DNA from: Bufo bufo | Lineage: Eukaryota > Chordata > Amphibia > Anura > Bufonidae | Direction: 5' to 3' | Assembly (NCBI RefSeq): GCF_905171765.1 | Contig: NC_053390.1 | Coordinates: 585,616,471 to 585,680,470, forward strand | DNA: 64,000 nucleotides | Shown here: one piece after another, positions 21,217 to 32,469 of the stretch | Layout: each line of letters opens with the position of its first letter | Position numbering within the stretch: position 1 is the stretch's first letter | Position numbers and translations under genes: made by a program | Notes under the pieces: generated by a model | The model's input: only the letters and a program-made list of their open reading frames with translations | Told to the model about the DNA's origin: nothing | The model's database searches: none

Positions 21217-21404
21217 AAAAGATGGCACCTAATGTTGCAGCATCTGCTCCTACCTCCCCAATGCAAGACCAAGAGGAGCTCCGCAGGAGGAAGATGGACA
21301 AAAGGGCCAAAATCATTGCCGAGCTGTTACAGACAGAAAAAGATTATCTGACTGACCTGGAACTCTGCATTAGAGAAGTTGTCAAGCCACTCAGACAACA
21401 CCAT
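21217..21404 (+). CDS. arhgef38: arhgef38 internal exon: start of the DH domain
   Basis: This exon encodes a lead-in of about 35 residues and the first helix of a Dbl-homology (RhoGEF) domain, with the hallmark stretch AELLQTEKDYLTDLELCIRE followed by VVKPLRQHH. DH domains load GTP onto Rho-family GTPases in the cytoplasm. Recalled human ARHGEF38 has the same spacing from an EKM-x-P motif to the DH core. That supports the acceptor after ATACAG, with a GAA codon split 1+2 across the upstream intron. The donor is CAT|GTGAGT, phase 0. An ATG at 21222 is in frame, but I read it as internal because of the split EKM motif. An alternative first exon starting at that ATG is possible. The preceding coding exon was not found in the window. 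ARHGEF37 or DNMBP are less likely paralogues. Confidence 0.85.
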
Positions 21405-21702
21405 GTGAGTAATTACTTTTTCTCATCAAGTAGTCCAGTATATAGAGTCATGCAGTAACAACACCCAAATATGCATTTTTCTTACTGCAGTGTTTGTCCA
21501 TGCTTTGCATGTTCACATGTGCCAAAGGTGAGCCTATGCTTTAGTTTTCTTCTGCCAATCCTCCTGCAAAATAAATCTGTAATTACTATGGTCACAGAAA
21601 ATAAATCAGGATACAGACTTTTCCTGACTGGTGGAGAACACTAAGCTACACAATATAAAATTTTACATGTGCATAAAACCAAAGGGGTTAAAAAGATTTA
21701 GG

Positions 21703-22691
21703 TCTCTTTCACACGTGAGTGAATCACAGGCATTTGCTGGACAGCACACATACCCATTGATTTTAATGTGTTTATTTACACATCAGTTAGTGCAAACTTA
21801 AAGTGGCCCTTGAAAAAAAACTCAAGGTGGCCCCATGTTGTGACATAGTTTATAAAGCTGAAAAAAAGACATCTGTCCAGCCAGTTCAGCCTGTTATCCT
21901 GCAAGTTGATCCAGAGGAAGGCAAAAAAAAAAAAAAACTGAGGTAGAAGACAATTTTCCATATTTTAGGGAAAACAATTCCTTCCCGACTCCAATCAGGC
22001 AGTAAGAATAACTCCCTGGATCAAAGATCCATCTCTAGTAACTATAACCTGTAATATTATTACACTCCAGAAATACATCCAGGCCCCTCTTGAACGCATA
22101 TAGTGAAATCACCATCACCACCTCCTCAGGCAGAGAGTTCCATAGTCTCACTGCTCTTACCATAAAGAATCCTGTAGGCATGTCAAAATTGACAGAAGTA
22201 CAACAAGCTACACAAGTAGGCAGGGTCAACACAAGTAGGCAGGGGCAATACAAGTAGGCAGGGGCAATACAAGTAGGCGGGGCCAGCAATACCTTAGTGC
22301 AGCACAAAACACTGCCCCAGCAGAATCAAATACTACAATGGTGCTCAAAATACTGACCCAGTAGAACCAAATACCACAGTACAGCACAAAATACTCAAGG
22401 CTCAAGACATGCACTACTTAGCTCTGTGATGTGGACCAAACACACCCATTGATGTTTATGGGCCGGTGAAAACCACACAACACGAATTGCGTCTGTTTTC
22501 TGTGAGTGATTTTCACGGACTATTGGTAGGAGATGCTCTGGAAAATAATTTTCAGCCTAGCAGAGTACATGAATTACAGATGACACACGGAGGGCAAAAA
22601 ACAGACACATGTATCCTTCACGGACATCTTCAGAAATGAACTACCGACCATCTTGTCACGGATGTCATCACGGATGTGTAAATGAGGCATT
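21703..22691. mobile_element. MITE probably split by a CR1 tail and other sequence
   Basis: A left end TTAGGTCTCTTTCACACG and a right end GTGTAAATGAGGCATTA look like the termini of one Harbinger-like MITE. The CR1 3' tail at 21835-22172 and a short CAAGTAGGCAGGGGC tandem (22210-22285) appear inserted between them. Confidence 0.45.
21835..22172 (-). mobile_element. CR1-like LINE 3' end
   Basis: On the minus strand this encodes VRAVRLWNSLPEEVVM and FKRGLDVFLECN, followed by the same 3' UTR as the copies at 1120-1695 and 14886-15228. It is 5'-truncated. Confidence 0.75.
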
Positions 22692-23370
22692 AGGTGTTAA
22701 AAATAGCAAAAGCAATGAATTAAATTCCACTTTAAACTAAACAGACTTAGCTGCCACCAATTATTGAGGTCAATCTCCAATCCAAATTGGAGACAGTACG
22801 GAATGTTAATGTGGCCACCATGTCAGGTCAACTTCTGTTATAATAACCAAAGATAGCTGCTGGAAAGGGCAGTTCTCACCCTTTGAAGCCATGCAACATG
22901 TATAACATGGTTGTCAAATGAATTGTATAGAGAATATCGCTTTACGTTCTACCAGCTAAACCTGTAATGGTTATCTCAGCTTGTGAACATCTGAGAAGTG
23001 GACAGTTCTGGTAGAGCACTCATTTAAAAGTGATCTTCCCACCACAAGGGACTGTGGAGATGTGGCTCTTTCACAGTTTTTCCCTGTTTTTATTCGCCAG
23101 CCGTGCATGGAAACGCAACACACCTCGATTCACTTAAATTGAGCTATTTTGCAGTTTTTCGAACATTGGGTAGATGGGAGTGCAGCTGTGCAAGAGAAAG
23201 GCAGAATCAACTTTATCCCTTCAGTCTCACGATTGGCAATGGTCCACAAGGTCTGATCCTCACCATTTTGTCAGGACAGCTAGTACTTACATGATAAGAA
23301 TAGAGAACACAACGGAAAACAATCCAATGCCCATCTTCAGATTCAATATCAGACTCTTCATGAGGCTTAT

Positions 23371-23541
23371 GGTACGGCCACACATTCTGGTTTCCTGATT
23401 CAGTTTTGGAAGCTAAAACCAGGGGTGAATTCTAAAAAGAGGAGAAGTTGTATCTGTACTTAATACTTTCTCTCCTTTCATGATTCGATCCTGATTTTGC
23501 TTCTAAAAGTGCATTAAGAAACTTGTTCGTGTGGCCGTACC
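23371..23541. mobile_element. short MITE
   Basis: The termini GGTACGGCCACAC and GTGTGGCCGTACC are inverted, and an imperfect hairpin lies between them. It lies in the intron just upstream of the exon at 23708. Confidence 0.6.
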
Positions 23542-23707
23542 CTCAGAGTAATTTGACCTACCACCAATGAGTTATAACTTTTCTACACAATGGATTAGAA
23601 GCTATGGGCGAGCGTGACCTACTTTTAGTTGAGGTTGAATGAAATAAGCAATGTACAATATGTATTATTCTCTTAATAAGCCTCTTTTATGAAACTTTCT
23701 TCTCTAG

Positions 23708-23831
23708 TCAGAACGCTTTGATGTGGATGCATTATTCAGTAACATTGAGTCCGTCTGCCAGATATCAGCCAAAATGGTGTCCCTGTTGGAGGAAGCCACA
23801 ACAGATGTGGAGCCGGAGCTGCAAGTGATAG
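23708..23831 (+). CDS. arhgef38: arhgef38 DH-domain exon
   Basis: The exon starts in phase 0 after TTCTCTAG and ends in phase 1 before GTATTT. It has 124 nt, 41 codons plus one base. It encodes a DH-domain stretch beginning SERFDVDALFSNIESV and continuing with QISAKMVSLLEEATTDVEPE, which closely resembles ARHGEF38. This part forms the second and third DH helices next to the GTPase-binding surface. It follows directly in frame from the exon at 21217-21404. The intron between them is about 2.3 kb and contains a MITE that appears to be split by a CR1 fragment, plus a smaller MITE. Confidence 0.88.
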
Positions 23832-24070
23832 GTATTTACAAGCTTCCTTTCCTTGCATATGCAATAGGTATCTATTTTCAGTCTGCATGATCTCATGTCA
23901 GCTCCTCGTTTTCTCTACACAAAGGAACTCTGCATGGTGGGAGCCTATTGTACTATAGATGCACAGTGTAACCCTAGTACTCAATGCCAATGTATAATAA
24001 TGAGGGCTTGGAAGGAAAGTTTATCCTTTTACTATGTGGAAAAATACTCTTTAATGAATAATGTTATAAC

Positions 24071-24548
24071 TAGTGTTGAGCGAATCGAAGTCAATTTGCT
24101 CCTAAGCCGAATCAATTTTCCCTAAAATGGCAGTAAAAACTAAAAAAATACAAACTCACCTCATCCATGTGCGTGTGACCAGGCTTTTTTAGCCATCTTG
24201 ATTGAAGATACCGCACAAAATTGCGCACGGGATGATGTATGACATCACCACGCCATATGATGTATGATGTCATCAGGTCGCCGCACGAGATGTCTGCAAT
24301 CTTGATGGCCGCGACTGCCTCTACATGAGCAAATGGATAAGGTAAGTAGTTTTTTTTTTTACCCTGATCAGCTATGAACGCAGCATCTGAGGAGTTCAAT
24401 GACGGGGGACAGCGCCATCGCCATTCCCTGTCATTGCGGCCACTATATACATGCACTTTATGACAAAGTAATTAGTCACAAATCAAATTTCTTTGTGAAA
24501 TTTGGCGAAGCAGCCGAATCAAATTTTTCATAACTTCGCTCATCTCTA
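24071..24548. mobile_element. hAT-type MITE with 8-bp duplication
   Basis: The ends TAGTGTTGAGCGAA and TTCGCTCATCTCTA are imperfect inverted repeats. The flanks carry the identical 8-bp sequence GTTATAAC at 24063-24070 and 24549-24556, the hAT-type duplication. The termini resemble those of the element at 50596-51259 and the end of the hAT transposon at 58677. Confidence 0.8.
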
Positions 24549-24556
24549 GTTATAAC

Positions 24557-25002
24557 ACATTGTAAAAATGGGCATACAGTATATTTCCATCAATAATTAA
24601 TAAGACTGGAAATGTGCCAGCATTAGATTGTAAGTATGAATCTGTTATATATGGGAGACTGTATCCTCCAATTTCATCCATCAATATATTTTTCATCCCT
24701 GGAGTACTCATTGATGGTATATTTCTAGCATATACCATCAGTGTACGATTAGTGGGTGTGTAACCGCTGCCGATTAATCGAACAAAGTGACAGTGGTGGT
24801 AGGAAAGAGTTGTGCCACTTTGCTTCCTGTCGGCTCCACTTCCGGAGGCAGGATGGCAGATTGGGCGTTAAAGGCATAACTTAATTATTTGCTTTCAGTG
24901 CTTGTGTTGAGACAACCCCTTTAAACAGGATACTGCTACTCAGTGCTCCATATCTGGATGGCTCCCCTTTGGTGGCAGCAGCCATCCTGTTCCACTCATT
25001 AA
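24557..25002. other. non-coding intron sequence
   Basis: Nothing recognised except an ACAACCCCTTTAAACAGG fragment near 24912 that resembles the ends of the adjacent MITE. Confidence 0.35.
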
Positions 25003-25222
25003 AGGGGTTGTCAACAGCTTATCCGCCAACCACAGGGTAGGGGATAAGTGTTTCCAGCAGCCCCATACAATTGAATGGAGTGGCGGGCATGTATGTGTGT
25101 CTGCACTCCATTAAAACAGGAACACGGGCCCCTTTCTAGTGATCCACTGGGGCCCACCAGACACTTATCTCCTGTCCTGTCTTAACCCCCCCCCCCCCCC
25201 CCTCGATCATAAGACAACCCCT
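25003..25222. mobile_element. TTAA-flanked MITE
   Basis: TTAA at 24999-25002 and 25223-25226 brackets AGGGGTTGTCAACAGC and a complementary AAGACAACCCCT end. A C homopolymer lies at about 25186-25202. Confidence 0.65.
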
Positions 25223-25552
25223 TTAAAGGGAAATTCTAACCAAACAGATTTCTTACATTAGATTGGTGGAGGTCTAATCCCAGTGAAGTTTGAAAGGAGT
25301 GGCAGTGGAAAGGCTCAATTGACTCTGCACTTATTTGTGCGGCAGTTTTGCGGTGGTGGTGGTGGTGGGGTGATGAGTGTTCCTCTTTCATTTCAGCAGT
25401 CGTGACCCCACCAAGCTATAATTTATCATCTATGCAGCTAATATGTAATAAATTAGTGTGGCTAGAATACCCCTCTAAGTCAAGATATGCCCCACTCCAT
25501 AGTAAGGTTCACATTTATAGATTTCTGTACTCCATTCCTGCTCACCATTTAA

Positions 25553-26320
25553 AGGGCTTCTGTCAGCCCACTAAACGTTTTTTTTTTTTTTGTTTAATAA
25601 TAATTCCTACACTGCGATCTCTGCATACATAAGTAAAATAATAATTTTCGTTCAGTAGAATTTGATAAAACGCTATTTTTATAATATGTAAATTACCTTG
25701 CTACCAGCAAGTAGGGCGGCTACTTGCTGGTAGCAGCCGCATCCTCCGACCCTAATGACGCCCCCTCCGCATTGTGATTGACAGGGCCAGGGAACGGAAT
25801 CGTTCTCTGCTGGCCCTGCCTGTTTTCATTCAATATCTGGCGCCTGCGCCGCGGCCGTACGTATCTTCAATCTGCGCAGGCGCACTGAGAGGTGGCCACT
25901 CACTCGGCCGCTCCATCCTCAATGCGCCTGCGCCGATGACGTCACATCTACACCCGTCACAGGCGCATTGAGGAGCGAGCGGCCGAGTGAGTGGCCACCT
26001 CTCAGTGCGCCTGCGCAGATTGAAGATAGGTACGGCCGCGGCGCAGGCGCCAGATATTGAATGAAAACAGGCAGGGCATGCAGAGAACGATTCCGTTCCC
26101 TGGCCCTGTCAATCACAATGCGGAGGGGGCGTCATTAGGGTCGGAGGATGCGGCTGCTACCAGCAAGTAGCCGCCCTACTTGCTGGTAGCAAGGTAATTT
26201 ACATATTATAAAAATAGCGTTTTATCAAATTCTACTGAACGAAAATGATTATTTTACTTATGTATGCAGAGATCGCAGTGTAGGGATTATTATTAAACAA
26301 AAAAAAAAAAATCAAGTAGG
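25553..26320. mobile_element. long near-perfect palindromic MITE, GC-rich centre
   Basis: The left end is TTAA followed by AGGGCTTCTGTCAGCCC. Arms of about 380 bp mirror around about 25945 and include GCTACCAGCAAGTAGGGCGG and GGCGCAGGCGCC-type segments. A related, complete element with TTAA on both sides is at 59623-60314. Here the right terminus is missing beyond a poly-A at about 26298-26312. Confidence 0.75.
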
Positions 26321-26395
26321 TCTCGAACCTGTGCCTCTCTGGCTGCTGTGAGGCTACTGTACACCTGCCAGTATACCTGGAGTTTCACAAGAGCT

Positions 26396-26795
26396 TAAAG
26401 GGGTTGTCTCACTTCAGCAAATGGCATTTTTTTATGTAGACAAGGTTAATACAAGGCACTTTCTAATGTATTGTGATTGTCCATATTGCTTCCTTTGCTG
26501 GCTTGATTCAGTTTTCAATTGCATTATACACTGCTCGTGTCCATGGTTATGACCACCCTCAAACCAGCAGTGGTGGTTGTGCTTGCACACTATAGAAAAA
26601 AGTGCCGGAGTTTGCAGGAGTGTGCATAGGCTGCAACTTTTTCCTATAGCGTACAAACACGGCCACCGCTGCTGGATTGCAAGGTGGTCGTAACCGTGGA
26701 AACAAGCAGTGTATATTGTGATAGAAAAATTAATCAAGCCAGCAATATGGACAATCACAATACATTAGAATGTGCCTTGTATTAACTTTCTCAAC
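26396..26795. mobile_element. TTAA-type hairpin MITE, right end lost
   Basis: It starts TTAAAGGGGTTGTCTCACTT. The segment at about 26444-26510 (AATACAAGGCAC, ATTGTGATTGTCCATATTGC) recurs inverted at about 26738-26785. It is related in its end sequence to 51486-51920. Confidence 0.6.
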
Positions 26796-27038
26796 ATGAT
26801 CAATGCCAATGTTGCATCTTCATTCATCTAAGCAGTAATATGATCATTACACAAGTGAAACAGTCCTGCACATTGTTATATGCCAGAAACTAATAACTCT
26901 AACCCCATCAAGGAGTCTTCAAGTGGAGCCAAGAAAAATATTAGTATATGTCATTATTCTTTATGTAGATGTTCCTTATTATAAATTCTAGACTGCATCC
27001 ATTGTTTGACTTTCAGCATGAACTACGTTTTTATATAT

Positions 27039-27813
27039 TGTAAGGGATCGTTTACTCTTAGGGGGTCGCCATCACAGATTACTTCACCAGACAAGGGTAG
27101 AATGTCCAAACTCGTGCTTTATTCCGGACACTTCAGCAAAAACAGGTTATGAAGTTGCAGTGCCAACTCATCAAGTGTGACATCCACACAAAATAATAAA
27201 CACTTGCCCATCTAGGCTCTAACTAAAACATATGACGTGTCTCTCTGACTCACCTATACATCACAGTTCACACACTGTCTCAGGTGCAGCTTTCTCAGCC
27301 CAATAGTCCAGCAGCCTCCAGGCTGAAGCAAATACGAGTCCCTTTGGGGGATTGTGGTCCAGCAGTCCTCCAAACTCTGGCCTCGTGACCCTTGTGCCGC
27401 AGGCTTCACTGCATCCCCCAAATTCCAGGCTATCTCCCAGCCTCATGGCCCCTCAGCCTAGCCCGGCTGAGACCAAAAACACAGAGTCTCAGCAGGCCTC
27501 TGTTTCCGGATAACACACTCCCTAACTGACACGCTGGGAGGTGCTTTATCCCAGTCTGATTATCGCAGACCTCACCTACGATCCTCTCTGGATTAAGGGA
27601 ACACCCGTCCTGGAAGGGTGTGGATTGGCAGATCCCACTTCCAGTCCTATCTGCCAATCCAACTAAAATCCAGCCCAGAATATACCAAAAACAACCTTGT
27701 CTCAGCAACCTACATGCTGCTGAGACTATTGCATCCTGAATTTTAGCTATCCCACCCAGCTAAGGTACCTGAGTGGGATATACACACCTTCCCGCACTGT
27801 CCACCTTATCACA
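27039..27813. mobile_element. solo LTR
   Basis: It starts TGTAAGGGATCG and ends CTTATCACA. The flanks share ATAT, a 4-bp duplication. The length of 775 bp and the TG/CA ends fit an LTR. No primer-binding site or internal region is attached. Confidence 0.5.
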
Positions 27814-28132
27814 ATATGTTTTTCTTTATATTATGTTATTTTACACAAATGCAGTATTCATATGATTGTCGCTATTGCCATTAACTAAGGATTTTGTTAA
27901 CATCTCCTTTTACATGAGCAGATTTAGCCAGGAATGAGCGACGATAACCCATATTCTGTAGCTAGTCTATCGACGCAGGTTTATAGAGGACCTGTGCCCT
28001 CTCCTGACATGTCTGTATTAGTAACTATTTGCATTCTCCATGTACTATCAGTTCTGGAGCACATGACTCTATGTTGTGCCACTCTTCTATAATTCCTACT
28101 AGAAGTGTATGATTTAATTGCTAGCAGTCTGC

Positions 28133-28146
28133 GAGATAGAGAGATG

Positions 28147-28180
<34 letters not shown>

Positions 28181-28378
28181 AGATAATTTGAGTAGCACAG
28201 TGTTCCAATGATTACGGTGAGCCAGCGGCTGTAAAAGCGATCCACCATTCATAAACAATGAAGAAATTCAACGGCGCTCCCAAAAAAAGTAGGGTGTCCG
28301 GTGATTAAAGAACACTACTTTTAATTTACTTTTTTTGGGAGTGCCGTGGAATTTCTTCATTGTTTAACTTTTGGATGG

Positions 28379-28440
<62 letters not shown>

Positions 28441-28544
28441 TTAGATGGATAGACATAGATGATGCATAGATAATAGATAGATAATAGATAGATAGATAGA
28501 TACAGTTGATAAATAGATATAACGTAAATAGATAGGTAGATAGG

Positions 28545-28592
<48 letters not shown>

Positions 28593-28600
28593 AAGATATG

Positions 28601-28633
<33 letters not shown>

Positions 28634-28832
28634 TTAGATGGATAGACATAGATAATGCATAGATAATAGAGAGATAGATACAAGATAAATATAGTTGATA
28701 AATAGATATACCGTAAATAGACAGATAAATAAATAGACAGATAGATAGATAATAGATAGATATGAGATAGATATATAGATAATAGATAGAAAGAAAGATA
28801 TGAGATAGATAGATAGATAGATAGATAGATAG
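28133..28832. repeat. GATA microsatellite block
   Basis: Long runs of (GATA)n with interruptions occupy about 28143-28181, 28380-28440 and 28480-28832. The long minus-strand frames rich in Tyr-Leu-Ser-Ile are artefacts of this repeat. Between the first two runs a 120-bp fragment holds an inverted AACAATGAAGAAATTC/GAATTTCTTCATTGTT pair. Confidence 0.9.
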
Positions 28833-29169
28833 CTGCGGCACATCCAAGTAAAGTGAAAAAAGTAGTGTCCTTTATTCACCCGAGTAGCAATGTTTCAGTC
28901 CTCTTACTGGATTATTATCAAGCAAGTGAATATACACAAGAGAGAAGTATTTAAAGGCACAGCCTAATTTACATACATGTGACAATTATTGAGAAATCAG
29001 TATGAGTGGCACTGCTATCTTTCCCCTTTCAATTCCAGTTAAATGTCACTATTAATGCACAGGGTGTGCTGGTGTGCTACCCGATGGTGCTCTGCCCTTC
29101 AGTAATATCATACCGACAAATGGAAAGAAAATATTCAGGCGGCACTCACCGATCAGTGCAACAGGCTTT

Positions 29170-29288
29170 TTTAATCCTTAGGTGGATCGCTGGGTACATC
29201 AAAAAGCTGAATACATGAGCAATTGTAGCTGAATACATCAGAAGCTGAATACATCCATGGCTGAATGCATCAGAAAGCTGGATACATG
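29170..29288 (-). repeat. tandem 20-24-bp repeat in the LTR-element leader
   Basis: Five degenerate units of GCTGAATACATCAGAAA type follow the primer-binding site (reading the minus strand). They occupy the 5' leader of the LTR element. Confidence 0.55.
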
Positions 29289-29305
29289 TCCCACTGCTGC
29301 CACCA
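29289..29305 (-). promoter_or_regulatory. retroelement primer-binding site, tRNA-Leu type
   Basis: The minus strand reads TGGTGGCAGCAGTGGGA, ending in the complement of a CCA tail. From recall, it matches the 3' end of vertebrate tRNA-Leu(AAG) at all but one base. It sits 2 nt from the LTR end, as expected for priming of minus-strand DNA. Confidence 0.6.
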
Positions 29306-29307
29306 AT

Positions 29308-30369
29308 TGTAACGGCATACAAGGCAATGCTCCAAACTCCCGAACGGAACCTCACGAATAGCTGCTAGCAGACGAATAGGAAACGCACCCAAGCGGCTTA
29401 CACTCCTAGCAATCAGTCTCTAACAGCATACAGTGAATCCCCCCAAGAACGAGACCAAGCTCCGTGTTGAGGGTAAAGCAGTGGACAGCCAGAGCTGTGT
29501 GTTTATTGTTCTTATATAACATTGTTACACATTAGTACCACCCACAGGGTTTTGTAAGACAACCAGTAACCACGTACAATACACTCAGACACTCCCACAG
29601 AAAATCCTCCCCTCTGCCTGTGATACAATTACCTTACACAATGCCTAATGTAATCATCACAGGCAGGAAAATACACAGTTTTATGGAGTCTTCTGTCCTG
29701 GAGATAATTGGGAAGTAATCCAATTTATCTCCAAGGACAGAGGCAGCAATTCAGGATACACAGACACATTACATCCCCACAATGCATCCTGGTTTCCTCC
29801 TCTCTGCTCTGGAGACAACCGAGGAGTAATTCAATTATCTCTCAGGACAAAGGGACATCGCCATTGTACACGTGGGGACAACAGGACAAAAATCACTATT
29901 CAAATATACAATGTCACAACCATTACAGTAAACACAGACATTTAAAATATCCAAAAATGGCACGAATTAGACCAGGGGCTCAAAAGTTAGTAAAAGTCCT
30001 CTGTGAACAAAGGAAGCATGGCTTTTCTGCCCAAAACCAGTTTTTACAGAGTTAGGCTGTGTGAGATAATTGGCTTAACTGGGTGTGGTAAGCCAACTAG
30101 GTACAGAAAATACCTCTATTCACAACAGCTAAACTACACAAAAATACATAACTCCTATCAAACTGAACAGAACCCCCACATTCAACTTATCCCCAGATGG
30201 CTTGGATCTGAGCGCTCAATATCTGAACAGCGCTCAGATGCCACAAACACAGTCAAATCACCATGAGGTTTAAGTTTAGCATGGGCTGATGAGAGGGCCC
30301 ATAATCCTGGGGCAAGAGGCTGGCAACCAGGCTTCTCCAGCACCCAGTGGCGAGGTTGGTTTCGCCACA
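29308..30369 (-). mobile_element. LTR of a retrotransposon (minus strand)
   Basis: Read on the minus strand, the LTR starts TGTGGCGAAACC and ends GCCGTTACA. Two bases later comes a primer-binding site at 29289-29305. Its length is about 1.06 kb. Only the 5' LTR and the leader remain. No gag-pol sequence follows; the leader ends within about 300 bp in a tandem motif and the flanking repeat. Confidence 0.6.
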
Positions 30370-31062
30370 GCTATGTACATAAATAGCTGGATTCAAAAGC
30401 TGAGTACATATGAATATGGCATGGGATGGACTTACATACAAGCATGCAGTGGTAGAAATTCGGCGATGGCCGTTTCGCGCGTCAGCGCTTCATCTGGCCC
30501 TTGGTATAACTTGCGCGTCCATGCCAGTTATTTAAGCATTGGCTCCGGCGTCTCACCATTGTGACGTCATCCGCTGCGTCACTAATGCGGTGCCTGTCTC
30601 CTCCCTGAGGGAGGTTCTGTACTGTTTCTATGCCCGCAAATTTTAATACATTGACATGTTCTATTACACGTGGGCAACCTTTGCCTGAACTTATGGATAA
30701 GACGTGTTCCCTGATCCTCTCATTTAGATTTTCCAACGCAAATGGTTATTCACTCGCTGCAAGTGTTTGCATTTTAACCTGGAAAACGCAATTATGTTTT
30801 TGTTATAATGTATGTTTATTCATTCTTTGCACAAGTCATGTATGTTTTTAATGACTAATCATGTATGTAAATTAGGCTGTGCCTTTAAATACTTCACACT
30901 TGTTTGTATTCACTTGCTTGCTACACTACTTTTTTCACTTTAATTGGATGTGCAGCTGCTTTTTTCCTTTTTCCATGCAACAGATGATTCATGTCATCTG
31001 AACTGCAGGCACTTCGATCTCTACACTGACCATGCTGCCCTAATTTTGGACTGATATATAGA

Positions 31063-31072
31063 TAGAATAGGG

Positions 31073-31110
<38 letters not shown>
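31063..31110. repeat. GATA microsatellite
   Basis: A short (TAGA)n run lies upstream of the exon at 31342. Confidence 0.85.
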
Positions 31111-31111
<1 letters not shown>

Positions 31112-31341
31112 GGTAGAGCTGCAGAGTTCTGCTTAGACTGACAATAGGGGCCAGCCATGCCTACCTGATCCTTCGCACTGCGGTAAGAAGTCAAAAATGG
31201 TGAAGTGCTGGAGAGGTTCTTAATTCATGTATTCATTGTGTGTAATTCATGTTAAACCTGCTAGTTCTCTGTAGTTAGTAATATATTATATCCACATAAA
31301 GTCGGCAAGACATATTCAGAAGTGTTAATTCCTGTCTGCAG

Positions 31342-31489
31342 GTGAATTATTTGTGGAGATTAAATGTCCACTAGAAGAAGTGTACAAGATCTACTGTTAT
31401 CACCATGATGAAGCCCACACTCTACTCGAGTCCTACGAGAAAGACCCAGAAATGAAGGAGTATTTAAGACAGTGTACACAATCATTAAA
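31342..31489 (+). CDS. arhgef38: arhgef38 DH-domain exon
   Basis: The acceptor is CTGTCTGCAG and the donor is AAA|GTAAGA. The exon has 148 nt, enters in phase 1 and leaves in phase 2, so it joins the exon at 23708-23831 without a frame change. It encodes GELFVEIKCPLEEVYKIYCY then HHDEAHTLLESYEKD and ends in QSLK, typical of the middle of the ARHGEF38 DH domain. A TAA directly follows the splice junction in the genomic frame, so the donor is needed to keep the frame open. The downstream intron is about 29 kb. Confidence 0.88.
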
Positions 31490-32469
31490 GTAAGACCATT
31501 TTCAAATATAGTTTTAGTTTATTCTGAACATTTTAGGTGTTCTGTCTTCATACAGATTCACACAGTGTGCATTCTAACATTCAGCATAAACTATTCCTGT
31601 CTTCCAAATAAGATAACTGTTCTTTGTAGTCTAACTTGTTTATTGGTAAAACAGGATTGTTGACTGGTAAAACAGGATTGTTTGGTAAAACTACAAGAAT
31701 ACAAATAGCATGTATAAGTATAAAGTATAGATAGCATGTACTACAACATTTTCATTAACACTGAAGCACATGGTAAAATGGCTGCCTGTAAATAAGATTA
31801 CAAGTCTAGCTAACTGTAGTAACAACTCCCTGAGTAACAATTACGACTAGCTGAACAGCTCTGCATAGCATCATATCCCTGAAATAAAGGTAGCTCTCTC
31901 CCCAGATATGCTTTTACAAGGATGGTGGAGTTTGAGAAGGAGATATGTGCACTGGAGACAGGAGACTTCTCTTTCCCAGGATGCTTTGCACCCCCACAAT
32001 ACAGTACACCACCCACAATGCAGTAGTATTGTAACAGGTAAAACAAAGTGTAATACAACTTAACACCGCAAGATGGTGCTATAACCACACTAACCACTTG
32101 AGAAATACCAAGACTCTGGCAGAATGAACTAGAATAATTTTCTAACCCTGCTGGGCAGAACATCAGGCATTTGGTTTGTATGTCTGGTAACCAAGGACAG
32201 CAACTAATAAGGAACATCAGATCCTTTACAAAACTGAAAAGGGTAATAGTTTATAGAAAGAACACTGATCAGAAAAGAGATCATGGAATTTAAAGTTTAT
32301 TGCTAAACTTGGATTATCTCCTATGTGTATTAATTAGTGAAGTGTCCCCACATCAGCTAGAGTATGATAACCCCAGGGCTTTTTATCATTGACCATTAGC
32401 AGCCACCATGTTACGTGGATGCTATAATATGGCACTCATAGCAGTCTATGGAGTCCTGCCATTATTTTC
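31490..32469. other. intron sequence after the third visible exon
   Basis: A short duplication ACTGGTAAAACAGGATTGTT lies near 31645-31690. The stretch 31890-32170 looks like old repeat DNA, but no family was recognised. Confidence 0.35.

Larger units (their letters stand above)
28831..30959. repeat. inverted arms of a Penelope-like relic enclosing an LTR element
   Basis: The left arm (about 28831-28980) and right arm (about 30856-30959) are reverse complements. They share GGCACAGCCTAATTTACATA and a GTGAAAAAAGTAGTGT block. The left arm also holds GTTTCAGTCCTC...GATTATTATCAAG, which on the minus strand resembles a degraded hammerhead-like core, a feature shared with the 9-kb Penelope pLTRs. 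Assignment to Penelope is inference from this arrangement. Confidence 0.45.

Noticed and set aside
21111..21221. Upstream ATG extension of the arhgef38 exon
   Set aside because: The residues before EKM do not resemble the family, and an acceptor at 21216 explains the sequence better. The ATG at 21111 is intronic.
26310..26395. Possible tRNA-derived SINE (GTCTCGAACCTGTGCC)
   Set aside because: Only a T-arm-like GGTTCGAGACC on the minus strand. No A box, body or tail could be placed.
28326..28879. Long minus-strand frames rich in Tyr-Leu-Ser-Ile
   Set aside because: They are translations of the GATA microsatellite, not genes.
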